DNA of 64,000 nt from Bermanella marisrubri (lineage in GTDB: Bacteria > Pseudomonadota > Gammaproteobacteria > Pseudomonadales > Oceanobacteraceae). The DNA lies in assembly GCF_012295615.1 (NCBI RefSeq), contig NZ_CP051183.1:997001-1061000 (forward strand), given 5' to 3'. A model generated the notes under the pieces. The model searched no databases. It was not told where the DNA came from and was given only the letters and a program-made list of their open reading frames with translations. Positions 15,403 to 25,700 of this stretch are shown here, piece after piece. How positions within the stretch are numbered: the stretch's first letter is position 1; every line of letters begins with the position of its first letter. The position numbers and the translations under genes were made by a program.

Positions 15403-16188
15403 TCATTCCCCAACAAATTTCGCTTCGCGACGTTCTAAGAAAGAACGCACGCCTTCTTGAGCATCTTTGCTCTTAATAATTTTCGGCATGTCTTCGAACA
15501 CAGTGGATAACGCAGTTTCATGATCACGATAACGGGATAGTTTGGAGCTTTTCAGTGCTGCTTGCACACCAAGAGGTGCGGCTTTAGCGATTTTTGTAGC
15601 CAGCTCTCGAGCACGATTGTGTAGTTCATCACGAGCCACAATTTCCTGAACGAGTCCCCAGTTAAACGCCTGCTCTGCATTAAACTCATCGCCAGTTAAG
15701 ATATAGCGTTGTGCGTTGGCCCATCCAATCTCTTGCGGCAAGCGAATGGTGCCACCACCGCAGGGATAAATCCCACGCTTTACTTCTAACTGAGCAAAGC
15801 GTGTTTCTTTGGTGGCAATGCGAATGTCGGTGTTCAAAAGCAGTTCTAAACCAGATGTATAGCAAAGCCCTTGCACCGCACAAATTAATGGTTTGGTTAA
15901 ACGTTCTCCTTGTATCCCATAGGGATCGAGTTCGTCTGCAGCCAGCTCCACTTCACCTCCATTAGCAAAAATCGGAGCCCACTTATCTAGCTCTAAGCCT
16001 GAAGTAAAATGATCCCCATGAGATTGAATAATGCCCACGCGCAGATTTTTTTCGTGCTGAAGTCGATACAAAGCTTGAGCCAGTATGTGGTAGCTTTCTG
16101 GGTCCAAGGCATTGTATTTTTCAGGGCGGTTAAAGGTAATCGTTAGAATATGATCTTTGGCTTCAACCAATACTTTTTTATCGCTCAT
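15403..16188 (-). CDS. Enoyl-CoA hydratase/isomerase (crotonase) family protein
   Basis: A 261-residue crotonase. The oxyanion-hole segments are GDHFTSGLELDKW (about 58-70) and GLCYTSGLELLLNTDIRIA; the latter departs from the common AGGG pattern. The glutamate of QLEVKRGIYPCGGGTIRLP corresponds to the catalytic Glu of enoyl-CoA hydratases. It should act on an enoyl-CoA in the cytoplasm as part of beta-oxidation-like catabolism. It starts 18 bases after the acyl-CoA dehydrogenase gene on the same strand, so the two enzymes probably act in sequence. Confidence 0.88.
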   Translation of the reverse strand: MSDKKVLVEAKDHILTITFNRPEKYNALDPESYHILAQALYRLQHEKNLRVGIIQSHGDHFTSGLELDKWAPIFANGGEVELAADELDPYGIQGERLTKPLICAVQGLCYTSGLELLLNTDIRIATKETRFAQLEVKRGIYPCGGGTIRLPQEIGWANAQRYILTGDEFNAEQAFNWGLVQEIVARDELHNRARELATKIAKAAPLGVQAALKSSKLSRYRDHETALSTVFEDMPKIIKSKDAQEGVRSFLERREAKFVGE

Positions 16189-16206
16189 TGTGTAAACCCT
16201 TATTCA

Positions 16207-17997
16207 TTAAAACCAGTTTTCTTGCATATCGGCGCACGTGCTATCTAGGCTTTTTAATAATTCAGCTTGATGTTCAATTTCGCCTAGCTCCCATTCAATG
16301 AAATATCGGCAGGCTTGAACTTTACCGGCAACAAAGTCTTGGTCTTCTTGGTTGCTGCTATCGCCCAGTTTTTGCTGAGCAACGCTGGCCATTTCAATCC
16401 ATAACCAGGCCACTACCATCTTGCCCATCATGTCTAAAAATAGCGCGCTGTTGGCTAGGGTTTCATCGACTTTACCGCTTTGCAGCGATTGACCCAGTTG
16501 CATCACCACCTGACTGAAAACATTCAGTTTTTGCTGATAGCGTTTTATTTGCGGTGCTAAAGACGCCAAGTCTTTGGCTTGCTTTAACGTGTTTTGTACA
16601 CGCTCCATCAATAACTGTAAGCCTTGGCTGTTTTTCATCCATAATTTGCGGCCTAATAAGTCTAAAGACTGAATACCATAGGTACCTTCATGGATGGGGT
16701 TCAAACGGTTATCGCGATAGCATTGCTCAACTGGGTATTCACGAATATAGCCTGCGCCGCCTAATACCTGTATGGCGTAGTCATTGGCTTTGAGTCCGTA
16801 GGAGGAAGGGAAGCTTTTTACAATCGGCGTTAAAAGATCCAATAGAATACCGCTATCCGCATGGCCGCCTGCTTCATGCTCATCTACTAAACGAGACGCG
16901 AATAAGCATAACGCCAAGGAGCCTTCGACATACGATTTTTGCGCGAGCAACATACGTTTTACATCGGCATGCTCTACGATATTGAGCGGTTTACTGCTGC
17001 TATCTTTGCTGGAAGGTTTACGACCTTGCGGGCGGTTTTTGGCATAATCCAATGATTCTAAGTAGCCGCGATAACCAATCATGGCGGCACCTAGACCAAC
17101 GCCAATGCGAGCTTCATTCATCATCTTGAACATATAGCCCAAGCCTTTGCCTTCTTCGCCAATCAAATAACCTGTGCAGTTATCTTCTTCACCAAAACTC
17201 AATACGGTGCTGGTGGTTCCGCGATAACCCATTTTGTGTAAGAGACCGGCAAGCTTTACATCATTGCGCTCTGCCAAACTGCCATCGTCGTTAACTAAAA
17301 ATTTAGGCGTGATGAACAGACTAATACCTTTCACACCTTTATTGGCACCTTCGACGCGGGCGAGCACTAAGTGAACGATATTCTCAGTGATGTCTTGATC
17401 ACCACCTGAGATATACATTTTTTGTCCTTTTAACTTGTAGCTGCCGTCTTCTTGCGGGATTGCTTTGGTCGTGAGGTCACCGAGGCTGGATCCGACATCC
17501 GGTTCGGTCAACGCCATGGTGCCGCTAAAGCGACCATTGAACATACCAGGTAAGTACTTGGCTTTTTGCTCATCGCTACCAAAGGCTTGAATGACATTGG
17601 CGGCGGCGCTGGTCAAAAACGGATAACCCGCTGTACCCGGGTTAGCGCTGGTAAACAAGCCACAGCAGGCACTGTTGATCAGTGCGGGTAGCTGCATGCC
17701 GCCATCGTCATAGCTGTGGCGCGCGTTCAATAGGCCCGATTCGCTAAAGTGTTTCCAAGCTTCTTTGACTTCAGGAATGGTGGAGACTTTTTCGCCATCA
17801 AATTGGGGTTCGTGTTCATCGGCCTTGCTATTGTGATTAGCAAAATAATCTTCAGCAATACGCTGAGCGGTCTTGATCACACTATCGTAGGTGGTCTGAT
17901 CATGATCGGCATAGGCCGGAATGTCAGACAGGTTGTTGGCGTTAAAAACGTCGTAAAGCAGAAAGCTTAAGTCTTTATTGTTAATCAGTTTACTCAT
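16207..17997 (-). CDS. Acyl-CoA dehydrogenase of the long (C-terminal extended) type
   Basis: A 596-residue FAD-dependent acyl-CoA dehydrogenase. It has the extra N-terminal segment of the DmdC/AidB-like group, the central ALTEPDVGSSLGDL substrate/FAD loop, and a C-terminal domain with GGAGYIREYPVEQCYRDNRLNPIHEGTYGIQ in pieces; the Glu of HEGT is in the place of the catalytic base. Ends with the ~120-residue helical extension seen in 590-600 residue family members. It oxidises an acyl-CoA to the 2-enoyl-CoA, passing electrons to ETF. The exact acyl group (fatty, branched, or methylmercaptopropionyl) cannot be told. Confidence 0.9.
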   Translation of the reverse strand: MSKLINNKDLSFLLYDVFNANNLSDIPAYADHDQTTYDSVIKTAQRIAEDYFANHNSKADEHEPQFDGEKVSTIPEVKEAWKHFSESGLLNARHSYDDGGMQLPALINSACCGLFTSANPGTAGYPFLTSAAANVIQAFGSDEQKAKYLPGMFNGRFSGTMALTEPDVGSSLGDLTTKAIPQEDGSYKLKGQKMYISGGDQDITENIVHLVLARVEGANKGVKGISLFITPKFLVNDDGSLAERNDVKLAGLLHKMGYRGTTSTVLSFGEEDNCTGYLIGEEGKGLGYMFKMMNEARIGVGLGAAMIGYRGYLESLDYAKNRPQGRKPSSKDSSSKPLNIVEHADVKRMLLAQKSYVEGSLALCLFASRLVDEHEAGGHADSGILLDLLTPIVKSFPSSYGLKANDYAIQVLGGAGYIREYPVEQCYRDNRLNPIHEGTYGIQSLDLLGRKLWMKNSQGLQLLMERVQNTLKQAKDLASLAPQIKRYQQKLNVFSQVVMQLGQSLQSGKVDETLANSALFLDMMGKMVVAWLWIEMASVAQQKLGDSSNQEDQDFVAGKVQACRYFIEWELGEIEHQAELLKSLDSTCADMQENWF

Positions 17998-18147
17998 GTG
18001 GAAACCTCGATGACGTGCTTGGATGCAGTTTTCTTGTTTTTAGTATGCCCATGCCATAGCATGTCTGTAATTGGCAATAATGACATTTATAGTGCTAAAA
18101 GTGACATTTTTGGAGTGGTTAGTGTTGGATGTTGAGTGGTGAATGTT

Positions 18148-18293
18148 GATTCAAGACACCGTCATTCCCAACTTGATTGGGAATCCATTTTGAAATGTTG
18201 AATGCCTAATGGCGACTGATGATTCAAGACACCGTCATTCCCAACTTGATTGGGAATCCATTTTTAAGTGTTGAATGCCTAATTGTGACTGAT
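18148..18293. repeat. 73-bp tandem duplication carrying a REP-type palindrome
   Basis: Two near-identical 73-bp units, 18148-18220 and 18221-18293, each beginning GATTCAAGACACC, then GTCATTCCCAA...TTGGGAATCCATTTT, then a tail TGTTGAATGCCTAAT and GACTGAT. They differ at a few bases in the tail. The 310-bp gap between the acyl-CoA dehydrogenase and the divergent regulator gene is mostly this duplication; I saw no clear promoter boxes in the remainder (17998-18147). Confidence 0.93.
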
Positions 18294-18307
18294 GGGTGTG
18301 AATAGCA

Positions 18308-19330
18308 ATGACTGAAAAAGAAACTCGTGATATCTGGGTCGTCGGGTTTGATGGTGCTCTGGCCACAGCCATTACTGGCGTAGTGGACTTATTGGCACTG
18401 GCCGGTGTGACGTACCAACGTATACAAGGCCAAGCGATTGAACCACTTTTTAATCTGAGAGTGGTAGCGGCCGAGCGCGGCCCCATTCGCTGTATTAATG
18501 GATTAAATCTATACGCAGAACACGACTTTCAAAGTCTGATGAGTAATGTTGATAGTGAAGGGGTGGTTGCGCCCTACGCTGTGGTCGTGCCTACCATTGG
18601 CGCGGATATTGGCCAGACCCTGAACAATAACCATCCTATGTTGGCTTTTCTAAAGTGGGCAAAGCAAAACTGTCAGATTATAAGTGCCAATTGCACGGGT
18701 AATTTCTTCTTGGCGGAAGCTGGACTATTAAATGGTAAACAAGCCACCACCCATTGGGGTTTTGAGGACGTCTTTAAGCGGCATTATCCCAACGTAGATC
18801 TTCGTATTGATCAATTAATTACTCAAGACGATAACATCTATTGTGCCGGCGGTGGCTTAGCTTGGTTTGATATGGGACTGCTGATGATAGAGCAGCATGC
18901 TGGTTATGAGGTTGCTATTCAAACCGCGCGCGCTTTTGTCATTGATTATCGCCGACAAAGTCAGTTGAGTTACCGCTTGCATCGTATGCGACCCAATCAC
19001 CAAGATAGTCTTATTCAATCCATTCAAGACTATTTGGACGCAGCCTATCATAAGCCTGTGACGCTAGATGATCTTGCTAAGACATTTAATATCAGTCAGC
19101 GCACGCTAATTCGTCGCTTTAAGCAAGCACTAGACATGACGCCCCATAGCTATATTCAGAATCTTCGTATGGAGGTGGCACAAAAGGCATTGGCGGAAAC
19201 AGAACGCACAGTGGAGACTGTTATGCAGCAAGTGGGTTACGAGGACGTATCGGCTTTTCGCCGCCTGTTCAAACAGCACACGGGTTTGACTCCCAATGCA
19301 TACCGAGATCGCTTTGCTCGTCGTCTGTAA
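18308..19330 (+). CDS. GlxA-type transcriptional regulator (DJ-1/PfpI domain plus AraC HTH)
   Basis: A 340-residue protein. Residues about 10-190 form a DJ-1/PfpI-like domain with a cysteine in the nucleophile-elbow position (ISANCTGNFFLAEAGLL), and about 230-335 form an AraC double helix-turn-helix (LDDLAKTFNISQRTLIRRFKQ, then VGYEDVSAFRRLFKQHTGLTP). Such GlxA-family proteins regulate catabolism of nitrogen and carbon compounds. It is divergent from the acyl-CoA dehydrogenase/enoyl-CoA hydratase pair and may control it; this is inferred from position only. Confidence 0.9.
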   Translation: MTEKETRDIWVVGFDGALATAITGVVDLLALAGVTYQRIQGQAIEPLFNLRVVAAERGPIRCINGLNLYAEHDFQSLMSNVDSEGVVAPYAVVVPTIGADIGQTLNNNHPMLAFLKWAKQNCQIISANCTGNFFLAEAGLLNGKQATTHWGFEDVFKRHYPNVDLRIDQLITQDDNIYCAGGGLAWFDMGLLMIEQHAGYEVAIQTARAFVIDYRRQSQLSYRLHRMRPNHQDSLIQSIQDYLDAAYHKPVTLDDLAKTFNISQRTLIRRFKQALDMTPHSYIQNLRMEVAQKALAETERTVETVMQQVGYEDVSAFRRLFKQHTGLTPNAYRDRFARRL

Positions 19331-19347
19331 TACAGGTGAGTATTCCC

Positions 19348-19376
19348 ATGACGCTATGGCTTGGCTTCGCTATAAT
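19348..19376 (+). promoter_or_regulatory. Sigma-70-type promoter for the CvfB-like gene
   Basis: ATGACG (-35, four of six consensus bases) and a perfect TATAAT (-10, 19371-19376) with a 17-base spacer, 30 bases before the ATG at 19406. Confidence 0.65.
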
Positions 19377-19405
19377 GGAGACTTATTTTTACAAGTGAGC
19401 CCAGC

Positions 19406-20239
19406 ATGATTCAAATCGGCCGATACAATGATTTACCTGTAGTGCGTCAGCTACCAAGAGGTTTGCAGCTTGATGGTGGTCGCGCTGGAGAAATATTGCT
19501 GCCAAAGCAATATCTAACGGGTGACGAACAAGTCGGCGATGTGATGACGGTGTTTATTTACCGTGATAGCGAAGATCGCTTGATTGCCACTACCGAACAG
19601 CCGAAAGTCCAAGTAGGTGAGTTTGCGTATTTAAATGTGGTAGATGAAACCAAGCATGGCTGTTTTTTAGATTGGGGGTTGCCCAAGGATTTATTTGTTC
19701 CTTTCAGTGAACAGCGCCAAGCCCTTAAGAAAGGAAAGCAAGCATTAGTGCGCGTTTATCTTGACGATTCAAATCGCATTGCTGCGTCCGCCAAAATTGA
19801 TAGCTTTTTGTTAGATATTGATGATGCCAATGTTTACAAAAAAGGCGATGAGGTCACTATCGTATCCGCTGCCAAATCGGACCTTGGCCTCAAGGTGATT
19901 GTAAATGGCACTCACTGGGGACTGATTTATGAAAGCGATTTATTCGAACCATTAAAACGAGGCGATAAGCGCAAAGCCTACATCAAACGAGTACGTGATG
20001 ATCACAAGCTTGAAATTAGTTTGCGTCCTTTGGGTTTCGCTAAAGTAGAGGGCTTGGCAGGTGAAGTCTTAGACAAGCTAAAAGCGGAAGGTGGTTTTAT
20101 TGCACTAAGCGATAAAAGCTCACCAGAGGCGATTAAGCGTGTTTTTAAGTGCAGTAAAAATGCCTTTAAGCAAGCAATTGGCACCTTGTATAAACAACAG
20201 TTAATTAAAATTGAAAAAGAGGGTATTCGCTTACTCTAG
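19406..20239 (+). CDS. CvfB-like S1 RNA-binding protein
   Basis: A 277-residue protein of the CvfB/YitL family: several S1-type OB-fold units (for example the strand pattern around GEFAYLNVVDETKHGCFLDWGLPKDLFVPF and ALVRVYLDDSNRIAASAKID) followed by a C-terminal winged-helix-like part (EAIKRVFKCSKNAFKQAIGTL). CvfB in Gram-positives binds RNA and affects virulence gene expression; in gammaproteobacteria the role is not settled. A near-consensus promoter lies just upstream and arfB follows 30 bases downstream. Confidence 0.85.
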   Translation: MIQIGRYNDLPVVRQLPRGLQLDGGRAGEILLPKQYLTGDEQVGDVMTVFIYRDSEDRLIATTEQPKVQVGEFAYLNVVDETKHGCFLDWGLPKDLFVPFSEQRQALKKGKQALVRVYLDDSNRIAASAKIDSFLLDIDDANVYKKGDEVTIVSAAKSDLGLKVIVNGTHWGLIYESDLFEPLKRGDKRKAYIKRVRDDHKLEISLRPLGFAKVEGLAGEVLDKLKAEGGFIALSDKSSPEAIKRVFKCSKNAFKQAIGTLYKQQLIKIEKEGIRLL

Positions 20240-20269
20240 CTATTGATTGAATAAGCAACAAAGGTCGTT

Positions 20270-20683
20270 ATGTTATTTATTTCCCATCGAGTCCAGATTC
20301 CGAATGACGAAATTGAGATGCATGCCATGCGTGCACAGGGCAGTGGTGGTCAGAACGTTAATAAAAATAGTACGGCCATTCATCTTCGTTTCGATATTAA
20401 AGCATCCAGCCTACCGGACCTGTATAAAGACAAGCTATTGGCCATGAGTGATCATCGCATCACCAAAGATGGCGAGATTGTCATCAAAAGCCAAGAGCAC
20501 AAAAGCCAAGAACTCAATAAAGAAGCCGCCCTTGCGCGTTTGGCGGCCATGATCAAAGAAGCCAATAAAGAGCAAAAAAAGCGAAAGCCGACCAAGCCGT
20601 CGCGCTCATCGCAGCGTAAGCGTATGGATAAAAAGACCAAGCATGGTCAGAAGAAGGCTATGCGTAAATCTGTAGCGCTCTAA
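20270..20683 (+). CDS. arfB: ArfB (YaeJ) alternative ribosome-rescue peptidyl-tRNA hydrolase
   Basis: A 137-residue class-I release-factor-like protein. The catalytic GGQ is at 26-28 in the context [12 protein letters not shown], and the C-terminal third is a basic tail ([20 protein letters not shown]) that in ArfB enters the empty mRNA channel of stalled ribosomes. It lacks the codon-recognition domains of RF1/RF2, as expected. Length matches E. coli ArfB (140). It acts when trans-translation fails. Confidence 0.94.
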   Translation: MLFISHRVQIPNDEIEMHAMRAQGSGGQNVNKNSTAIHLRFDIKASSLPDLYKDKLLAMSDHRITKDGEIVIKSQEHKSQELNKEAALARLAAMIKEANKEQKKRKPTKPSRSSQRKRMDKKTKHGQKKAMRKSVAL

Positions 20684-20755
20684 TATCACGGAACCAAATA
20701 GCCTAAATGGCGTCACATTGTTTACCTTGACTCGATTACGCGCTAATCTTAAATC

Positions 20756-21196
20756 ATGATGCACGCACTCAGACAGACCTTACAATCCATACTCGGCACC
20801 GCAATTTATGTGGTGCTTTTGTGTGTATTGGTTTTACAGTCTTGGCTGGTGGGTGCGTGTCCTATGGTATCGGGTACAGCCCAGCTGAGCAGTACAAGCG
20901 TGGTTTCCGAAACGGATCACATGATGATGGATCATCGTCATCATCAGGATATGTCGAATGTTTCTATGGCTGACCACAGTATGCACAATAGCCATTCGAT
21001 AGATTTGCAGCAAAGCGAATGTGCTGACAAAGACGCCTCATGCCCTATGCTAGCGTTATTACATGGCCATCATGACTCTATTGTGTGGATGACGCCAAGT
21101 ATCTCAGCGCGTACCATACAGATTGAACTCCCTACTATTGCTACTCAGCAACATCCTTCCAGTTTATATCGTCCTCCAATACGTTCCCTAATTTAA
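20756..21196 (+). CDS. Small secreted or lipoprotein Met/His-rich protein of the copper cluster
   Basis: A 146-residue protein with an N-terminal hydrophobic segment (about 10-33) ending LVGAC, which could be either a signal peptide or a lipobox. The centre is packed with metal ligands: HMMMDHRHHQDM, MADHSMHNSH, and LLHGHHDS. This composition and the position 58 bases before cusB suggest periplasmic binding of Cu(I)/Ag(I). I cannot assign it to a named family. The ATG lacks an obvious ribosome site, so the start is uncertain. Confidence 0.7.
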   Translation: MMHALRQTLQSILGTAIYVVLLCVLVLQSWLVGACPMVSGTAQLSSTSVVSETDHMMMDHRHHQDMSNVSMADHSMHNSHSIDLQQSECADKDASCPMLALLHGHHDSIVWMTPSISARTIQIELPTIATQQHPSSLYRPPIRSLI

Positions 21197-21254
21197 CAGC
21201 ATAATTGACTTTAAAATTCGTATTAGCTTTTTAAAAAAGCGGGAACATCACAAC

Positions 21255-22781
21255 ATGGTTAAGAAATTTTTAGCAGCACTCATATTGTTGTTAGTGGGTG
21301 CATTATTGGGTTGGCAAGTAGCGCCTTTATTCTCTTCAGCTGAATCAGAAGCAAGTTCAAGCAATGAGCCCTTGTATTGGGTGGCTCCCATGGATCCCAA
21401 CTATCGCCGAGATAGCCCAGGTAAAAGTCCCATGGGGATGGATTTAGTGCCGGTTTATGAAGAAAGCAGCGCAGAGGATTCTCCTGGCCTGGTTCGTATC
21501 AACCCTGATGTAGAAAATAATTTAGGAGTGAGAACGGCTTTAGTAGAAGAAGGGCCGTTAAGCATGACACTAACTGCAAGTGGTATTGTGCAGTTTAATG
21601 AAGAAGCGATACAGCATATTCATCCACGAGTAGAAGGTTGGGTAGAAAAACTGCACGTAAAAGCGGTTGGTAATCCGGTTGAAAAAAATCAGCCACTTTA
21701 TGATTTGTATTCCCCACAGTTGGTTAATGCGCAAGAAGAGTTTTTACTCGCCCTCAAGTCAAATAATGCCAGTTTACTGGAGGCATCGCTCGATAACTTA
21801 CGAGCGTTGAATTTTCCCCAAGCAACGATTCAAGCTTTACGAAAAGATAAGACCGTTAAACAAACAGTAACCTTCCGTGCACCTCAGTCAGGTGTGTTGG
21901 AGAACTTACAAATCCGTGAGGGGTATTTTGTGGGGCCGAGTAAAACGCTCATGTCCATCGTGAATCTCGACAAGGTGTGGGTGGAAGCCGAGGTGTTTCA
22001 ATCGCAATTACACTGGCTCAAGCAAGGCTTAGCAGTAAGCGTTGCTCTTCATGGGTTTGACGACAAGTTAAATGGGCAAGTCGACTATATCTATCCGCAA
22101 TTGAATATGCAGAATCGTACTGGTCGGGTGCGTATTGTACTGAATAACCCACAACAAAAAATCAAAGCTGGTATGTATGCGGATGTGACGTTTGCAACGC
22201 AATCGTCAAAAGCAGTGACTTATGTGCCTCGAGAAGCGGTTATTCGCTTGGGTGATTCAAATCGTGTGGTCAAGCATGTGGCAGATGGACAGTACAAATC
22301 CATTGCAGTCAAAACTGGTGTGAGTAATGAGCAATTTATCGCCATTGAGCAAGGTCTCAAACTAGGTGAGCGCATTGTTACCTCAGCACAATTTTTAATT
22401 GATAGTGAGTCCAGTAAACAGTCTGACTTTAAACGAATAGATCGAGGCAGTGCAACGCGCTTACCCAATGCATCCGTGATGGGCAAGGTCAATTATGTGG
22501 ATGCGAAAAATAGTGTCATTAATATTAGTAGAGCAGCCATTGAAAAATGGAATCGTCCCGCCGCTACCATGGATTTTGTACTTGACCCCTCCATACCGAA
22601 CAAGTTGATTAATGGTTTACATAAAAGCCAATCTATACATTTTATGTTTGTAATTGATGATGATGAGTTCTATGTCACCGAAATTCATCCTATGGAAAGT
22701 GAGCCAGCGGATCATGACAACATGAATCATAGTGAAATGGGCCATGGCTCTATGAATCATGAGGATATGAATCATGATTAA
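21255..22781 (+). CDS. cusB: CusB-type periplasmic adaptor with heavy-metal and CusF-like domains
   Basis: A 508-residue membrane-fusion protein. Order: N-terminal membrane anchor (about 3-25); a short heavy-metal-binding motif WVAPMDPNYRRDSPGKSPMGMDLVP (given in part: YRRDSPGKSPMGMD); the adaptor body with lipoyl/hairpin/barrel strands (about 90-380); a CusF-like domain (about 410-475, containing GKVNYVDAKNSVINISR); and a Met/His tail (HDNMNHSEMGHGSMNHEDMNHD in part). It links CusA to an outer-membrane channel and hands over Cu(I)/Ag(I). The fused CusF-like domain may replace a separate CusF. It overlaps the cusA start by eight bases. Confidence 0.93.
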   Translation: MVKKFLAALILLLVGALLGWQVAPLFSSAESEASSSNEPLYWVAPMDPNYRRDSPGKSPMGMDLVPVYEESSAEDSPGLVRINPDVENNLGVRTALVEEGPLSMTLTASGIVQFNEEAIQHIHPRVEGWVEKLHVKAVGNPVEKNQPLYDLYSPQLVNAQEEFLLALKSNNASLLEASLDNLRALNFPQATIQALRKDKTVKQTVTFRAPQSGVLENLQIREGYFVGPSKTLMSIVNLDKVWVEAEVFQSQLHWLKQGLAVSVALHGFDDKLNGQVDYIYPQLNMQNRTGRVRIVLNNPQQKIKAGMYADVTFATQSSKAVTYVPREAVIRLGDSNRVVKHVADGQYKSIAVKTGVSNEQFIAIEQGLKLGERIVTSAQFLIDSESSKQSDFKRIDRGSATRLPNASVMGKVNYVDAKNSVINISRAAIEKWNRPAATMDFVLDPSIPNKLINGLHKSQSIHFMFVIDDDEFYVTEIHPMESEPADHDNMNHSEMGHGSMNHEDMNHD

Positions 22782-25700
22782 GCAGTTGATTCATTGGTCC
22801 GTCCACAATCGTTTTCTCGTGGTCTTGGCTACCGTTTTAGTCATCGCCTTTGGCATCTTTAGTGTTAAAAATACACCTGTTGATGCGATTCCTGATCTAT
22901 CCGATGTGCAAGTGATTATTAAAACCCAGTATCCGGGGCAAAGCCCACAGGTGGTACAAGACCAAGTGACGTATCCACTGACCACCGCTTTGCTATCTGT
23001 GCCCGGTGCGAAAACGGTTCGTGGTTTTAGTTTCTTTGGTGATAGTTATGTGTATGTCATTTTTGATGATGATACCGACATTTATTGGGCACGCTCTCGG
23101 GTGCTTGAGTATTTAAATCAAGTGGATTTGCCCAACGGAGTGAAGAGTCAATTAGGACCGGACGCGAGCGGTGTGGGTTGGGTTTTCCTATATGCATTGC
23201 AGGACAAAACTGGGCAGTTAGATTTAAGTCAGCTTACGAGTTTGCAAAATTGGTTTTTAAAATATGAATTGCAAACCGTGCCCGGTGTCAGTGAGGTGGC
23301 TACTGTCGGTGGTATGGTCAAGCAATATCAGGTGACGGTTGATCCAGTAAAATTGCGCGGCTATAACATTCCACTTGCCCATATCTCTAATGCTATCCAA
23401 CAAGGCAATCAAGAAACCGGTGCCTCAGTCATTGAAATGGCCGAAGCGGAGTACATGGTTAGCAGCAGTGGATATATTCAAAACCAACAGGACTTGCGAG
23501 AGGTTCCTCTTGGATTAAATGAAAATGGTTCTCCGCTATTGTTAGGTGATGTGGCCGATGTTCGGTTAGGCCCGCAAATGCGTCGTGGTATTGCAGAGCT
23601 TGATGGTGAAGGTGAAACCGTGGGGGGCATCATTGTTATGCGCTCTGGTGAGAATGCTTTACAAACCATTGATGGCGTAAAAAAGAAACTCGAAAGCGTA
23701 AAACTTGGTTTGCCTGAAGGGGTAGAGATTATCCCCGTTTATGATCGCAGTGGTTTGATCTATCGAGCGGTTGATAACTTGTGGAATACGCTCATTGAAG
23801 AACTGGCGATTGTGGTCCTGGTTTGTATTGTTTTTCTTTTTCATGTGCGCTCTTCTTTGGTTGCCATGATTAGCTTACCAGTCGGCATACTAGTAGCTTA
23901 TATCATCATGTATCTCCAAGGCATTAACGCCAACATAATGTCTCTGGGTGGAATTGCTATTGCCATTGGTGCCATGATTGACGGTGCTATTGTCATGATA
24001 GAGAACATGCATAAACACATGGAGCGTACACCACTCAATAGAGAAAACCGTTGGCAAGTGGTGGTACAAGCGGCGCAAGAAGTGGGGCCTGCGCTGTTCT
24101 TTAGTTTGCTGATTATTACGGTCAGTTTTATTCCTGTATTTACTTTGGAAGCGCAAGAAGGTCGCCTATTCTCGCCATTAGCCTTTACTAAGACCTATGC
24201 CATGGCTGCAGCGGCTGCACTATCCATCACTTTGGTACCCGTATTGATGGGTTATTTTGTGCGCGGGCGAGTATTGCCGGAAAAGAAAAATCCAGTGAAC
24301 CGATTATTAATTGCTGGATATGCGCCCGTACTTAAGCGCTTACTTCACTATCCAAAAACCGTATTGTCGGTAGCACTTATTTTTGTATTGGTAACGCTGT
24401 GGCCAATGCAAAAATTGGGCAGTGAATTTATGCCGCCCCTTGATGAAGGGGATTTGATGTATATGCCCACAACCTATCCAGGCTTGAGCATTGGTAAAGC
24501 ACGAGAGTTGCTACAGCAAACCGACAAGTTAATCAAAACCGTGCCCGAAGTAGATCGAGTATTCGGTAAAGTGGGTCGCGCTGAAACCGCAACGGACCCG
24601 GCGCCGTTAACCATGATTGAAACCTTCATCCAATTAAAACCTCGCGAGCAATGGCGTGACGGGCTGACAACGAAAGGCTTGATCGATGAACTGGAGAGTC
24701 TTGTTAAGTTTCCTGGGCTAAGTAACGCTTGGGTTATGCCCATTAAAACCCGTATTGATATGCTTGCCACAGGTATTAAAACGCCGGTGGGGATTAAAGT
24801 AGCAGGTGACGATTTATCGGTGATCGAAGACATTGGTAAGCAAATCGAACAGTCATTGGCAGAGCTGGAAAACACCGCATCGGTTTATAGTGAACGAGTC
24901 AGCGCTGGCCGCTATATCAAAGTGGATATTAGGCGTCAGCAAGCGGCGCGCTATGGTTTGAACATCGCTGATGTACAGCAAGTAATTGCGAGTGCCATTG
25001 GCGGGCGCAACATTACGCAAACCGTAGAAGGCTTAGAGCGCTACCCCATTAATGTGCGATATCCACAAACTTATCGTGATTCCCCCGAAGCATTAGAGGC
25101 ACTGCCTATCATTGCCGCCAACGGCATGGAGCTCAGCCTAGGACAAGTGGCCGATATCTATGTTGAACTGGGACCAGGCGCTATTAAAAGTGAAAATGCG
25201 CGCATTAACGGTTGGAGTTTTATCGATATCAAAGATATTGATGTGGGCAGTTATATGAAAATGGCCCAGCAAAAAATTGAAGAGGATATTCAAATACCTG
25301 CTGGTTACAGTTTGAAATGGGCGGGTCAATTTGAATACATGGAAAGAGCGAAACAAAAACTCATGCTGGTGGTGCCTCTGACGCTCATCATCATCATTGT
25401 TCTGTTGTATTTAAGTTTTAGGCGATTGGGTGAAGTCGCTATCTTGATGACGACCTTACCTTTTAGTTTAACAGGCAGTATCTGGTTGATGTACGCACTG
25501 GATTTTAATTTTTCCATTGCAGTGGGTGTTGGCTTCATCGCATTAGCAGGCGTAGCGGTGGAAACCGGTGTGATTATGTTGGTGTATTTAAACCAAGCAT
25601 ATGATGAGTACATGAAACAAAACGCCAGTCAAAAGACCACGTTATTGCAAACTGTTTATGAAGGAGCAAGCTTAAGGGTTCGACCTGTCTTAATGACGGC

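Noticed and set aside
20727-20751. Possible CueR/MerR-type promoter before the Met/His-rich gene
   Set aside because: TTGACT and TAATCT are present but the spacing is wrong for either sigma-70 or a MerR-family promoter, and no ACCTT...AAGGT palindrome is seen.
24474-24875. 133-codon open frame on the minus strand inside cusA
   Set aside because: cusA is unmistakable here; the antisense frame has no recognisable protein character.
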